A program made the translations under genes and the position numbers. This document shows positions 7,544 to 16,318 of a stretch of 64,000 nt of DNA, in pieces. Source of the stretch: Sphingomonadales bacterium (GTDB lineage Bacteria; Pseudomonadota; Alphaproteobacteria; Sphingomonadales; Sphingomonadaceae); NCBI GenBank assembly GCA_017302615.1, contig JAFLDB010000005.1:62001-126000 (forward strand). The letters are read 5' to 3'. The notes beneath the pieces are model-generated. The model saw only the letters and a list, made by a program, of their open reading frames with translations, did no database searches and was not told where the DNA came from. The number at the start of each line of letters is the position of its first letter. Position 1 is the stretch's first letter.

Positions 7544-9817
7544 GTGCAACTTCCCACCGAATCCCCTGCCGACCCGCTGCTTGACGGGCTGAACCCGCCC
7601 CAGCGCGAGGCTGTGCTAACCACCGAGGGCCCGGTGCTGATGCTGGCCGGGGCTGGTACCGGCAAGACCGCGGCCCTGACCGCGCGCCTCGCCCATATCG
7701 TGCGCAGCCGGCTCGCCTGGCCGAGCGAAATTCTCTGCGTCACCTTCACCAACAAGGCGGCGCGGGAGATGAAGGAGCGGGTCGGGCATCTGGTTGGCCC
7801 GGCGGTGGAAGGGATGCCTTGGCTGGGCACGTTTCACGCGATCGCCGCCAAGATGCTGCGCCGCCATGCCGAGCTGGCCGGGCTGCAATCGAACTACACG
7901 ATCATCGACACCGACGATCAGTTGCGCGTCCTCAAGCAGCTGATCCAGGCCGAGGGGCTGGACGAAAAGCGCTGGCCTGCCCGCCAGCTGGCCGGGTGCA
8001 TCGACCGCTGGAAGAACCGGGGCCTCCTGCCGCAGGACCTCTCTGCGGGAGACAGCGAGGCTTACGCCAATGGCCAGGGGCAGAAGTTCTACCGGCTCTA
8101 TCAGGAACGGCTGAAGGCGCTGAACGCCTGCGACTTTGGCGATCTGCTGCTGCACATGCTGAACATCCTGCGCGCCAACCGCGAGATTCTGGAGCAGTAT
8201 CAGCAGCGCTTCAAATACATCATGGTGGACGAATATCAGGACACCAACCAGGTCCAGTACCTGTGGCTGCGCCTGCTCGCCCAGGCCCGTAAGAACATCT
8301 GCGTGGTGGGCGACGATGATCAGTCGATCTATTCATGGCGCGGCGCGGAAGTGGCCAATATCTTGCGGTTCGAACAGGATTTTCCCGGCGCCAAGGTGAT
8401 CAAGCTGGAGCAGAATTACCGCTCCACCCCGGATATCCTGGCCGCCGCATCGGGCCTGATCGATGCCAACAGCCAGCGACTTGGCAAGACGCTGTGGACG
8501 GAGCGTGGCGGCGGCGACAAGGTCCGCGTGATCGGCGTTTGGGACGGCCCGGAAGAAGCCCGCCGGATCGGCGAAGAGGCCGAGCGGCTTGAGCGAGAGA
8601 GGGCAAGCCTCGCCACTGTCGCGATCCTGGTCCGTGCCCAGTTCCAGACCCGCGAGTTTGAAGACCGCTTCATCGCGATCGGCCTGCCCTACAAGATCGT
8701 CGGCGGTTTCCGCTTCTATGAGCGCGCCGAAATCCGCGATGCCCTCGCCTATCTGCGCCTCGTTGCCCAGCCGAGCGACGATCTGGCGTTCGAGCGGATC
8801 TACAACACCCCCAAGCGGGGCCTGGGCGACAAGACGCTGGAAAAGCTCCACCGCCACGCCCGCGCGCGCGGCGTGCCGCTCAGCCTGGCAGCGGTCGAGA
8901 TCGCCGATACCGACGAATTGCCGGCGCGCGCGCGCAATACCTTGCTGGCCTTCATGCGCGATGTCGCCCGCTGGCGCGATCTGGCCAAGCAGACCACCCC
9001 GGCGGAACTCGCCCGCACCATGCTGGACGAGAGCGGCTACACCGCCGCGCTGCAGGCGGAAAAGAGCGCGGAAAGTGCGGGGCGGCTGGAAAACCTGGCC
9101 GAACTGGCCCGGGCGATGGAAGAATACGAGACACTGAGCGACTTCCTCGAACACGTCAGCCTGGTCATGGACAACGAGGCCAACGACCAGGCCGAAAAGC
9201 TGACCATCATGACGATCCACGCGGCCAAGGGGCTGGAATTCGACCATGTGTTCCTGCCCGGCTGGGAGGAAGGCGTGTTCCCCAGCCAGCGGGCTATGGA
9301 CGAAGGCGGCCTCGCCAGCCTGGAGGAGGAGCGCCGCCTTGCCTATGTCGCGATCACCCGCGCACGGCGGCAATGCACGATCCTCCACGCCGCCAACCGG
9401 CGGATCTATGGCCAGTGGACCAGCTCGATCCCCAGCCGCTTCATCGGCGAATTGCCGGAAGCCCACGTGCAGCAGGAATCGACTCTGTCGGGCGGCGCCT
9501 CGCTGTGGCGGGCGCAATGGTCGGAAACCAGCGATCCCTTCGCCCACGTCTCACGCGGCACCGGGCGCGGCCCCGGCTGGCAGCGCGCCGCCACGCAAAG
9601 CTATGATCCCACCCCGCGCCGCTTGCCCGAAGCGACCCGCAGCGCCGCCAGCTTCGCCGCCAAGCCCCGCACCGACGTGGGCATTGGCGCGCGGGTGTTC
9701 CATGAAAAGTTCGGTTACGGCACCGTCACGTCTCAGGAAGGCAACAAGCTGGAAATCGAGTTCGAGACGGCTGGGCCGAAGCGGGTGATCGACAGCTTCG
9801 TAAAGCTGGCGGAATGA
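7544..9817 (+). CDS. uvrD: UvrD/PcrA superfamily 1A DNA helicase
   Basis: This ATP-driven 3'-5' helicase serves excision and mismatch repair and clears stalled transcription or recombination intermediates. All SF1 motifs are visible: GAGTGKTAAL (I), FTNKAAREMKER (Ia), VDEYQDTNQVQYLW (II), VVGDDDQSIYSWRGA (III), QNYRST (IV), TIHAAKGLEF (V) and VAITRARR (VI). A PcrA-type C-terminal domain follows (GARVFHEKFGYGTV). The start is uncertain. There is no in-frame ATG before motif I; GTG at 7544 lies after the preceding stop, and TTG 7508 and GTG 7523 are alternatives overlapping the GNAT gene. No clear ribosome binding site supports any of them. Confidence 0.93.
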   Translation: MQLPTESPADPLLDGLNPPQREAVLTTEGPVLMLAGAGTGKTAALTARLAHIVRSRLAWPSEILCVTFTNKAAREMKERVGHLVGPAVEGMPWLGTFHAIAAKMLRRHAELAGLQSNYTIIDTDDQLRVLKQLIQAEGLDEKRWPARQLAGCIDRWKNRGLLPQDLSAGDSEAYANGQGQKFYRLYQERLKALNACDFGDLLLHMLNILRANREILEQYQQRFKYIMVDEYQDTNQVQYLWLRLLAQARKNICVVGDDDQSIYSWRGAEVANILRFEQDFPGAKVIKLEQNYRSTPDILAAASGLIDANSQRLGKTLWTERGGGDKVRVIGVWDGPEEARRIGEEAERLERERASLATVAILVRAQFQTREFEDRFIAIGLPYKIVGGFRFYERAEIRDALAYLRLVAQPSDDLAFERIYNTPKRGLGDKTLEKLHRHARARGVPLSLAAVEIADTDELPARARNTLLAFMRDVARWRDLAKQTTPAELARTMLDESGYTAALQAEKSAESAGRLENLAELARAMEEYETLSDFLEHVSLVMDNEANDQAEKLTIMTIHAAKGLEFDHVFLPGWEEGVFPSQRAMDEGGLASLEEERRLAYVAITRARRQCTILHAANRRIYGQWTSSIPSRFIGELPEAHVQQESTLSGGASLWRAQWSETSDPFAHVSRGTGRGPGWQRAATQSYDPTPRRLPEATRSAASFAAKPRTDVGIGARVFHEKFGYGTVTSQEGNKLEIEFETAGPKRVIDSFVKLAE

Positions 9818-10107
9818 ACGAGGAGCTTTCCGAAGCGGTTCGGGTCTATCTCGGCTTTGGCACAGCCAGCTGGCCGCAAGCTGACACGAATTCCCTCACC
9901 CGCAGGTTCGGCAATCGCGCGGATCAACTCCACGAGCAGATCGGGGCCATCCTCAATGAGGCCGAACAGTTCAGTCCGGATTGGAGTAAAAGCAATCTGG
10001 CCCAAGCGACCCGTCGGGCAGACGCACACATGCACAAGGTCTGTCCAGAATTGACGGATGAAGCCATCAGGGCGATCGTCTGGGCCTGGAGCTACTGGAA
10101 CAAGTAA
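9814..10107 (+). CDS. Small hypothetical protein, 97 aa
   Basis: I do not recognise the family. The protein is soluble, without signal peptide or membrane segment, acidic at the N-terminus and ending in the aromatic stretch AIVWAWSYWNK. Its ATG overlaps the uvrD stop by 4 bases, which argues for translation coupled to uvrD and makes it a likely real gene. Base composition is lower in G+C than uvrD. It is convergent with rhlE, 31 bases away. Confidence 0.65.
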   Translation: MNEELSEAVRVYLGFGTASWPQADTNSLTRRFGNRADQLHEQIGAILNEAEQFSPDWSKSNLAQATRRADAHMHKVCPELTDEAIRAIVWAWSYWNK

Positions 10108-10138
10108 GTCCAGCCCTGCTTGGGGTAAGGTGAAAGCC

Positions 10139-11509
10139 TTACAGCGCCGAAATTCCCAGGAAGCTGGGGACCGGGCCGTTCCACACGCCGGGCTCGTCGC
10201 CCTCGTCCTCGTCGCGGCGAGCCTTGCCGCGACTTTCGGCCTTGGGCGGCTTGGTGCCGTCGCGCTTGGGGCGGTCCTGACGGGGCGCGCGTTCTTCGCG
10301 TTCCGGCTTGGCGGCGCGCTCGGGCTTTTCTTCGCGGCGGCCGCGGGCGGGCTTTTCGTCCCGTTCAGGCTTGTCGGCCTTGGCGCCGCCCTTCTCCACT
10401 TCGAACACCGGCAGCTTCGATCCAGTCAGCTTTTCGACGTTCTCGATTGCTTCGGCATCTTCCGGCGCGATCAAGGTGAAGGCGCGGCCCGTCGCACCAG
10501 CGCGACCGGTGCGGCCGACGCGGTGTACGTAATCGTCCGGGTGCCACGGCGTGTCGAAGTTGAAAACGTGGCTGACGCCCTTGATGTCGAGCCCGCGCGC
10601 GGCAACGTCGGAGCAGACCAGGATATTGACCGCGCCATCCTTGAACCGCTGCAATTCGGCCAGGCGCTGCGGCTGGTCCATGTCGCCGTGGATTTCGGCG
10701 CTGGCAAAGCCGTGGCGCTGCAGGCTCTTGTTGAGCTCACGCACGGTCGTCTTGCGATTGCAGAAGATCATCGCCGTGGCGACATCATCGCTCGTCAGCA
10801 GTTGGCGCAGTACGTCACGCTTCACCCGGCTCGAGGCAACCGGGACCTTGAACTGGGCAATCTGGGTGTTGGTCGAGGCCGGCCGGGCCACCTCGATGTA
10901 TTTCGGATTGCTCAGGAACTTGTCCGCCAGCTTCTTGATCGGCGGCGGCATGGTCGCGCTGAACAACAGGGTCTGGCGGTTGGCCGGCAGCTTGGAACAG
11001 ATCGTCTCGATGTCCGGAATAAAGCCCATGTCGAGCATCCGGTCAGCCTCGTCGATCACCAGCAGGTCGCAGCCGGTCAGCAGGATCTTGCCGCGCTCGA
11101 ACAGGTCCATCAGCCGGCCCGGCGTGGCGATCAGCACGTCGACGCCTTCGTTCAGCGCCTTGACCTGATCACCCATCTGCACGCCGCCGATCAGCAGCGC
11201 CATCTTCAGGTCGTGGTTCTTGCCGTAAGCCTCGAAGTTCTCGGCAACCTGGGCGGCCAGTTCGCGGGTCGGCTCCAGGATCAGGCTGCGCGGCATCATT
11301 GCGCGGCGGCGACCATGAGCCAGAATGTCGATCATCGGCAGCACGAAACTGGCGGTCTTGCCGGTCCCGGTCTGCGCAATCGCGATCAGGTCCTTCATCA
11401 TCAGGACGCTGGGGATTGCCTGGGCCTGGATCGGCGTGGGCGTGTCATACCCCTTCGCGATGATCGCGCCGAGCAATTCGTCTGACAGGCCGAGATCGGC
11501 AAATTTCAT
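10139..11509 (-). CDS. rhlE: DEAD-box ATP-dependent RNA helicase, RhlE type
   Basis: The 456-residue protein contains the Q motif (GYDTPTPIQAQAIP), the Walker A AQTGTGKTASF, PTRELAAQ, TPGRLMDL, the DEAD box (VIDEADRMLDMGF), SAT, and the C-terminal motifs DVAARGLDIKGVSHV and HRVGRTGRAG. DEAD-box helicases remodel RNA duplexes during ribosome assembly and mRNA decay. After the two RecA folds, from about residue 375, comes a low-complexity tail rich in Lys, Arg, Glu and Pro (KPERDEKPARGRREEKPER), typical of RhlE and probably RNA-binding. RhlE is the best subfamily match; a cold-shock CsdA-like role is an alternative. Confidence 0.9.
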   Translation of the reverse strand: MKFADLGLSDELLGAIIAKGYDTPTPIQAQAIPSVLMMKDLIAIAQTGTGKTASFVLPMIDILAHGRRRAMMPRSLILEPTRELAAQVAENFEAYGKNHDLKMALLIGGVQMGDQVKALNEGVDVLIATPGRLMDLFERGKILLTGCDLLVIDEADRMLDMGFIPDIETICSKLPANRQTLLFSATMPPPIKKLADKFLSNPKYIEVARPASTNTQIAQFKVPVASSRVKRDVLRQLLTSDDVATAMIFCNRKTTVRELNKSLQRHGFASAEIHGDMDQPQRLAELQRFKDGAVNILVCSDVAARGLDIKGVSHVFNFDTPWHPDDYVHRVGRTGRAGATGRAFTLIAPEDAEAIENVEKLTGSKLPVFEVEKGGAKADKPERDEKPARGRREEKPERAAKPEREERAPRQDRPKRDGTKPPKAESRGKARRDEDEGDEPGVWNGPVPSFLGISAL

Positions 11510-11654
11510 GGGCTACTGCATCTGTTAAAGGAAAGAAGTGCCGCGTGATGCCCGAAAGCGCCCCTGCACGGCATAAAGCTTGGCCGCGCCCTAGGCGCAA
11601 AGCCCCGCGAAAGTCAAGAAAACCCGGCAGCTTCGTCCACTGCCCAAGGGGCTG

Positions 11655-12161
11655 TCAGCCGCCGACCTGAACCAGCTGGCGAAAGCCCGTGACCTGGCAG
11701 GTGCTCCCGCTGCGTGAACGCAGCGTATCGCGTCCGGTGCAGATCATCCCGTCATCGCTGCGCTGGACCATGAAGCCGGAATAGAAATCGCGGCCCTGAC
11801 AGCCCTTTTCCAGCCGCGCGGTCACCAGCCGCCGATCGTTGAGGATCAGCAGCAGCCGCGAATTGTCGATCGGCTGCACCCCGGCAATAAGGCCGGCCGA
11901 AAGGCAATTGCCCATCTTCCGTTCGATCCAGCGCGGGCCGCGCGCTTCATCCAGCCCGTTGTCGAACATCATCGCATCCATCGGCATCGGCGCCGGGCGC
12001 GGGTTGATGCGGATGGTCACGCGCTGCTGGATAGTGACCTGCTGAGCCGAGGCGGGTTGCAGCGGATCGCTTGCCGGGGCCAGCTCACGCGCCGGCCCCA
12101 CCCCCGCAAGCGCGGGAAGCAGCACGACAAACGGTGCGAGAAGCTGGGAAAGCGAGGCCAT
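11655..12161 (-). CDS. Secreted hypothetical protein, 168 aa
   Basis: The function is not recognised. The N-terminus (MASLSQLLAPFVVLLPALAG) is a plausible Sec signal peptide. The mature part holds a basic patch around VTIRINPRPAPMPMDAMM and several cysteines (MGNCLSAG, KGCQGRDFY, GMICTGRD, STCQVTGF), which could form disulfides in the periplasm. It is a single gene transcribed on its own strand, divergent from the FAD-linked oxidase. The pattern resembles conserved hypothetical proteins of sphingomonads, but this rests on general impression only. Confidence 0.7.
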   Translation of the reverse strand: MASLSQLLAPFVVLLPALAGVGPARELAPASDPLQPASAQQVTIQQRVTIRINPRPAPMPMDAMMFDNGLDEARGPRWIERKMGNCLSAGLIAGVQPIDNSRLLLILNDRRLVTARLEKGCQGRDFYSGFMVQRSDDGMICTGRDTLRSRSGSTCQVTGFRQLVQVGG

Positions 12162-12255
12162 TGACCCGTTCTGTTAGCGCCCGAGATTGAACCACCGCTT
12201 AACCCCATAACGGCAGGACTCGCAAGGCGGGCCTGCCCTGTGCCATAGGATTTGC

Positions 12256-13686
12256 GTGAACCCTGCCGCCGAACCCTTTCTGGCCGAAGCCGAAGCCCTG
12301 CTGGGGCCGCGCGGGTTGACCCGCGATGCCGCGCTGCTGGAACCCTGGCTGACCGACTGGCGCGGGCGTTACACTGGCAGGGCGCTGGCCCTCGCCTCGC
12401 CCGCCTCGACTGCGCAAGTGGCGGGAATTGTTCAGCTCTGCTCCCGCCATGGCGTTCCGATTGTGCCGCAAGGGGGCAACTCGGGCATGTCGGGCGGGGC
12501 CACGCCGGATGGCAGCGGCTCGGCCCTGCTGCTTTCGTTGCGCCGGATGAACCGGATCAGCGCGACCGATCCCGCCGCCCGCACCATCACTTGCGAGGCG
12601 GGCGTTGTGCTGCAAAGTCTGCACCAGGCCGCCGAAGCCGAAGGCCTGCGCTTCCCCCTGACCCTGGGCGGCAAGGGCACGGCAACCATTGGCGGGCTGA
12701 TTTCCACCAATGCAGGCGGCACCCAGGTGCTGCGCCACGGGTCGATGCGCGATCAGGTGCTGGGGATCGAAGCGGTCCTGCCCGATGGCTCGATCTATTC
12801 CGCGCTCACGCCGCTGAAGAAGGACAACCGGGGTTTTGACCTCAAGCAGTTGTTCATCGGAGCGGAAGGCACGCTGGGGATCGTGACGGCAGCCACGCTG
12901 CGCCTGGTTCCCGCGCCGGAGGGGCGCTGCGTGGTCTGGGCCGGGCTGGGATCGATCCAGCAGGCCCGTGCCCTGTTACTGCACTGCGAAGCCGGGGCGG
13001 GCGATGCCCTCGAAGGTTTCGAGGTTCTGCCCCAGGGCTGCTTGAATGCCGTGCTCGACTATTTGCCCGATGCCCGCGCACCGCTTGGTGCCAGCCACGC
13101 CTGGCACGCACTGATCGAGCTGGTTGGCGCCGATGCCGCCGGGCTGGCCGAACGGCTCTTGTCGACCGCGCTGGACCGGGGCCTGATCGAGGATGCCACG
13201 ATCGCCGCGTCCGAGACGCAAGCTGAAGCGTTCTGGACCCTGCGCGATTCGATTTCTCCGGCGGAACGCGCAAAGGGACCGGCGATGCAGCACGATATCG
13301 CCGTGCCGGTTGCCCGCATGGCCGACTTTCTGGACGCGGCAGTCCCCCTGATTGAGGGGGCTTGGCCCGGCACCCGGGCTTTCGGTTTCGGTCACCTCGG
13401 CGATGGCAACGTCCACTTCCACGTTCAGGCCCCGCCCGGTACCGATCGCCAGGCCTGGGAGGAGAACGACGGAAAGGCCATCGGCCGCCAGGTGCACGAC
13501 CTTGTAACCAGTTGGCATGGAACGATTTCCGCTGAACATGGGATCGGCCAGATGAAAGCAGACGAACTGGCCCGGCTGGCCGATCCGGTCGCCCTTGCTC
13601 TGCTTCGCAAGGTCAAGGCCGCGCTTGACCCCCAGGGATTGTTCAATCCCGGCAAGCTCCTTGCACAGCCGCCCGCAACCGCCTAA
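12256..13686 (+). CDS. FAD-binding oxidase, GlcD / D-2-hydroxyacid dehydrogenase-like
   Basis: This flavoenzyme of the VAO/PCMH fold oxidises a D-2-hydroxy acid (glycolate, D-lactate and D-2-hydroxyglutarate are family substrates). The FAD-binding half shows VPQGGNSGMSGGATPDG and LGGKGTATIGGLISTNAGGT, then GAEGTLGIVTAATLRL. The C-terminal half has the metal/substrate signature GHLGDGNVHFHV and the terminal AEHGIGQMKADEL. The start is GTG. D-2-hydroxyglutarate dehydrogenase is the closest subtype by overall length (476 residues), but the substrate cannot be fixed. No partner genes sit nearby; sapC follows 69 bases downstream. Confidence 0.88.
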   Translation: MNPAAEPFLAEAEALLGPRGLTRDAALLEPWLTDWRGRYTGRALALASPASTAQVAGIVQLCSRHGVPIVPQGGNSGMSGGATPDGSGSALLLSLRRMNRISATDPAARTITCEAGVVLQSLHQAAEAEGLRFPLTLGGKGTATIGGLISTNAGGTQVLRHGSMRDQVLGIEAVLPDGSIYSALTPLKKDNRGFDLKQLFIGAEGTLGIVTAATLRLVPAPEGRCVVWAGLGSIQQARALLLHCEAGAGDALEGFEVLPQGCLNAVLDYLPDARAPLGASHAWHALIELVGADAAGLAERLLSTALDRGLIEDATIAASETQAEAFWTLRDSISPAERAKGPAMQHDIAVPVARMADFLDAAVPLIEGAWPGTRAFGFGHLGDGNVHFHVQAPPGTDRQAWEENDGKAIGRQVHDLVTSWHGTISAEHGIGQMKADELARLADPVALALLRKVKAALDPQGLFNPGKLLAQPPATA

Positions 13687-13755
13687 AGGCCCGCTCTCGT
13701 GCCGGATTTGGGGTGGCCCCTGCCGGGTACAGCAAACCAGTTCGGAGAGAAGATC

Positions 13756-14520
13756 ATGGCCAGCGCGCCGCAAGCCAACCTGCCGCTGTTCTACAAGGAC
13801 CTGATGCCGCTCAACAGCCGCGATCACGGCGCCTGGAAGAGCCGCACCACCGAAAACGCCACCTGGATGGTCGGCCAGCACGCCATTCCGCTGACGGCTG
13901 AGGAATTCGTCCACGCCTCGCGTCACTTCCCGATCATCTTCTCGGTCGCCGACAAGCCGGTTCCGCTGGCGCTGTTCGGCCTGAACGAAGGCGTGAACGT
14001 GTTCTTCGACGCCGATGGCAAGCTGACCGAGCCGGTCTATGTCCCGGCCTATGCCCGCCGCTATCCCTTCATGCTGGCCAAGCTGAACCCGGACACTGAA
14101 GACCTCTCGCTGTGCTTTGACCCGACCAGCGACCTGCTGGGTGAGTTCGATGATGGTGCCGCGCTGTTCGAAGGGGAAGAGCCGAGCGAAAGCTGCAAGC
14201 AGACCCTCGAATTCTGCCGCAACTTCGAAGAAGCGGGTTTCCGCACCCAGTCCTTCATGGACGAACTGGTCAAGCATGACCTGCTGATGGACGGCGAAGT
14301 CTCGATCCAGCAGCAGGGCAACGATCAGCCCTTCGTCTATCGCGGCTTCAAGATGGTCGACCAGGAAAAGCTGCGCGACCTGCGCGGCGATGTGCTGCGC
14401 CAGATGAACCAGAGCGGCATGCTGGCCCTGATCTTCGCCCACCTGTTCAGCCTTGAACACATGAGCGAGATCTTCGGCCGCCAGGTTCAACTCGGCAAGG
14501 GCCCGGTCCCGGCCGCCTGA
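13756..14520 (+). CDS. sapC: SapC family protein
   Basis: The 254-residue protein belongs to the SapC family named after a Campylobacter S-layer locus; its biochemical role is not established. Typical features are the N-terminal FYKDLMPLNSRDH, the central FPIIFSV and NEGVNVF stretches, YVPAYARRYPFML and the C-terminal FKMVDQEKL. No signal peptide is visible. The start at 13756 was chosen over one 57 bases upstream because GGAGAGA precedes it by about 5 bases and the upstream codons look non-coding. In other proteobacteria SapC genes often sit beside tryptophan halogenases or TonB receptors, but none is present here. A terminator-like hairpin and a predicted sRNA follow. Confidence 0.88.
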   Translation: MASAPQANLPLFYKDLMPLNSRDHGAWKSRTTENATWMVGQHAIPLTAEEFVHASRHFPIIFSVADKPVPLALFGLNEGVNVFFDADGKLTEPVYVPAYARRYPFMLAKLNPDTEDLSLCFDPTSDLLGEFDDGAALFEGEEPSESCKQTLEFCRNFEEAGFRTQSFMDELVKHDLLMDGEVSIQQQGNDQPFVYRGFKMVDQEKLRDLRGDVLRQMNQSGMLALIFAHLFSLEHMSEIFGRQVQLGKGPVPAA

Positions 14521-14531
14521 TCGGCGAAAGC

Positions 14532-14558
14532 GGCGCGGGCCTGAAAAAAGCCCGCGCC
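14532..14558. terminator. Terminator-like hairpin after sapC
   Basis: GGCGCGGGC (14532-14540) pairs perfectly with GCCCGCGCC (14550-14558) around an A-rich loop. There is no T-run after it on the + strand, so it may stabilise the mRNA end rather than terminate by itself. Confidence 0.6.
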
Positions 14559-14593
14559 GACTGACACTTCATTCGTATGCATGGTCCGCCCCC

Positions 14594-14622
14594 TTGTCAC
14601 AGGGCGGCATCAGGCCTATCTT
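14594..14622 (+). promoter_or_regulatory. Sigma-70-type promoter of the predicted sRNA
   Basis: A -35 box TTGTCA (14594-14599) and a -10 box TATCTT (14617-14622) are separated by exactly 17 bases. This predicts transcription from about 14629-14631. It is one of the clearest housekeeping promoters in the window and sits just upstream of a stretch ending in an intrinsic terminator. Confidence 0.7.
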
Positions 14623-14629
14623 TACCATT

Positions 14630-14735
14630 GTTCTGTCGGGCTTCCCTCATGGCCCGGCGGGGCTTGGTGCGTGAAAGCGCACCTCCTCCCTGAACCTTGG
14701 CCACCTCGTGCCCCTGTGTGCGAGGTGGTTTTTTT
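14630..14735 (+). ncRNA. Predicted small regulatory RNA with CCUCCUCCC motif
   Basis: A transcript of about 106 nt is predicted from the promoter at 14594-14622 to the terminator at 14701-14735. It folds into three hairpins. CGGGC/GCCCG (14637-14641 with 14652-14656) exposes a UUCCCUC loop. GGUGCG/CGCACC (14666-14671 with 14678-14683) follows, then the terminator stem. Single-stranded CCUCCUCCC (14682-14690) between the last two is an anti-Shine-Dalgarno motif, like those in alphaproteobacterial CcsR-type sRNAs. The likely role is blocking ribosome binding on target mRNAs. No open frame of note lies inside. The exact family is not identified. Confidence 0.65.
14701..14735 (+). terminator. Rho-independent terminator of the predicted sRNA
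   Basis: CCACCTCG (14701-14708) pairs with CGAGGTGG (14721-14728) around a 12-base loop, followed directly by seven T residues (14729-14735). This is a canonical intrinsic terminator on the + strand. Confidence 0.9.
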
Positions 14736-14739
14736 CGGC

Positions 14740-15696
14740 CTATTCGGCCGCTGCCGCCCAGCCCGGCCCGCTGGCGGTTTGGCCCAGTTCCGCCACTTCG
14801 CCGGCCAATCGCCGGACGAGACCGGATAGCAGTTCGATCATCGGCCCGATTCCCGGTCCCGGCTCTGCCAGTTGCGAATCAAGATAACAGGACCGGTCGA
14901 TCTCGAGTTGCAGGGCATGGATGCCCGCGTCGGGAGCAGCGTGCCGTTCCAGCACATAGCCGCCGGCATAGGGCCGGTTATGAGCCGCCGTACTGCGGGA
15001 CTGTGCGAAATAGCCAAAGCAGCTGGCCACCAGCGCCCCGTGGCACGACGCACCGAAACGATCGCCCAGCACGAACTCTGCCCCCCTGACCGCACCCCGT
15101 GCGGTCAGCGGCGGCATCGAATGCAGATCGATCAGCAAGGCTGCGCCCCAGCGCTCGCGCAGCGTCAGCAAAGCCTCGCCAAGCGCTTGATGATAGGGAT
15201 CGTGAATCGCCGCGATCCGGGCATCCAGCTCGTCCTCGCGGTGGCGCTGTTTCCACAGCTCGCCCATGCCCGGCAGGCGGCGCGGGATCAGGCCAAGGCC
15301 GGCGCGGGCGCGCAGACCGGGGGTGTAACTGCCGATCCGGGCCGAACGGGCGCGCAGGAACATGTCCCAATCGACATCGTCGGTGCCGCGATTGAGATCG
15401 ATCATCGCCCGCGGCGCATGGGCTACCAGCAGGGCTGCTCCGGTAGCCCTGGCCACGGCCTCGCCCAGCAGGTCGGCATAACGGTCTTCCAGCTTGAGAG
15501 CGGCGAAGCCGGGATTGCGCATCCGCTCCAGCAGACTGCCCGGGTAATGACGCCCGGCATGGGGCACCGCGATCAGAACCGGCAGGGCGGACGGCTGCGG
15601 CAGAGTCAGGCTGAAGGCGGGTGCGCCCCCGCTGCCGGGGATCGATCCCCCCCCGACCGGCCGCGAATCGCCTGCGATGTCGTCCTTGCCGACCAT
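14740..15696 (-). CDS. N-formylglutamate amidohydrolase family protein (first copy)
   Basis: Family members hydrolyse N-formylglutamate to glutamate and formate, or related N-acyl amino acids, with a zinc-peptidase-like fold. The 318-residue protein shows VPHAGRHYP near the N-terminus, the LNRGTDDVDW stretch, DPYHQALGEAL, LLIDLHSMPPL and a C-terminal LQLEIDRSCYL, all characteristic. The start at 15696 is the first ATG; a TTG 45 bases upstream is possible. No other hut genes are nearby, so histidine degradation is not supported by context. A related gene lies at 50866-51597. Confidence 0.85.
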   Translation of the reverse strand: MVGKDDIAGDSRPVGGGSIPGSGGAPAFSLTLPQPSALPVLIAVPHAGRHYPGSLLERMRNPGFAALKLEDRYADLLGEAVARATGAALLVAHAPRAMIDLNRGTDDVDWDMFLRARSARIGSYTPGLRARAGLGLIPRRLPGMGELWKQRHREDELDARIAAIHDPYHQALGEALLTLRERWGAALLIDLHSMPPLTARGAVRGAEFVLGDRFGASCHGALVASCFGYFAQSRSTAAHNRPYAGGYVLERHAAPDAGIHALQLEIDRSCYLDSQLAEPGPGIGPMIELLSGLVRRLAGEVAELGQTASGPGWAAAAE

Positions 15697-15845
15697 GGCC
15701 CCACGCTGGCCTGACGGGCGGGCTGTGTCAAAGCTGGTCAATGCGCATTTCGACGCGGATTGTTAACCCGGGCGGGTGTATAGCCTTCCCCCTGATCGGG
15801 CGTCGCGTCCGATTCCGTTTGAATGAACCAGGAACAGGCCCAGCG

Positions 15846-16220
15846 ATGATCCGCATCCTCCTTGCCGAAGACGAAGAAGCCATGCGCACCTATCTGGCGC
15901 GGGCGCTGGAGAATGCCGGGTATGAAGTGGTTGCGGTCGATCGCGGCACGGCCGCGGTTCCGCTGCTGCAGGATGAACATTTCGATCTGCTGCTGTCCGA
16001 CATCGTCATGCCGGAAATGGACGGGATCGAGCTGGCCCAGCGTTGTGCCGAGATCAGCCCCAAGACCAAGGTGATGTTCATCACCGGCTTTGCCGCGGTA
16101 ACGCTCAAGGCCAGCCGCGAGGCCCCGCAGGCCAAGGTCCTGTCCAAGCCGTTTCACCTGCGTGACCTGGTTCTGGAAGTGGAACGGATTTTCGGCCAGC
16201 AGGCCCAAGCGAGCATTTAA
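15846..16220 (+). CDS. cpdR: Single-domain response regulator, CpdR type
   Basis: The 124-residue protein is a receiver domain with no output domain: acidic pocket ILLAEDEE, phospho-acceptor Asp in LLLSDIVMPEMDG, conserved FITGFAA and the lysine in VLSKPFHLRDLV. The ending KPFHLRDLVLEVERIF matches CpdR of alphaproteobacteria. In Caulobacter, CpdR is phosphorylated through CckA-ChpT and, when unphosphorylated, primes ClpXP for degradation of CtrA-pathway proteins. cckA is also present in this window (28447-30864). The ATG at 15846 begins the domain. Confidence 0.88.
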   Translation: MIRILLAEDEEAMRTYLARALENAGYEVVAVDRGTAAVPLLQDEHFDLLLSDIVMPEMDGIELAQRCAEISPKTKVMFITGFAAVTLKASREAPQAKVLSKPFHLRDLVLEVERIFGQQAQASI

Positions 16221-16318
16221 AGGACCGGTGGCCATCTAACGGCTTGCGAATCCCGGGGAGCCTCGCTAATGGCGCTCCCCTGCCCTGCGGGTCCGCCCGC
16301 TCGGCTGCTGAATGGTGC

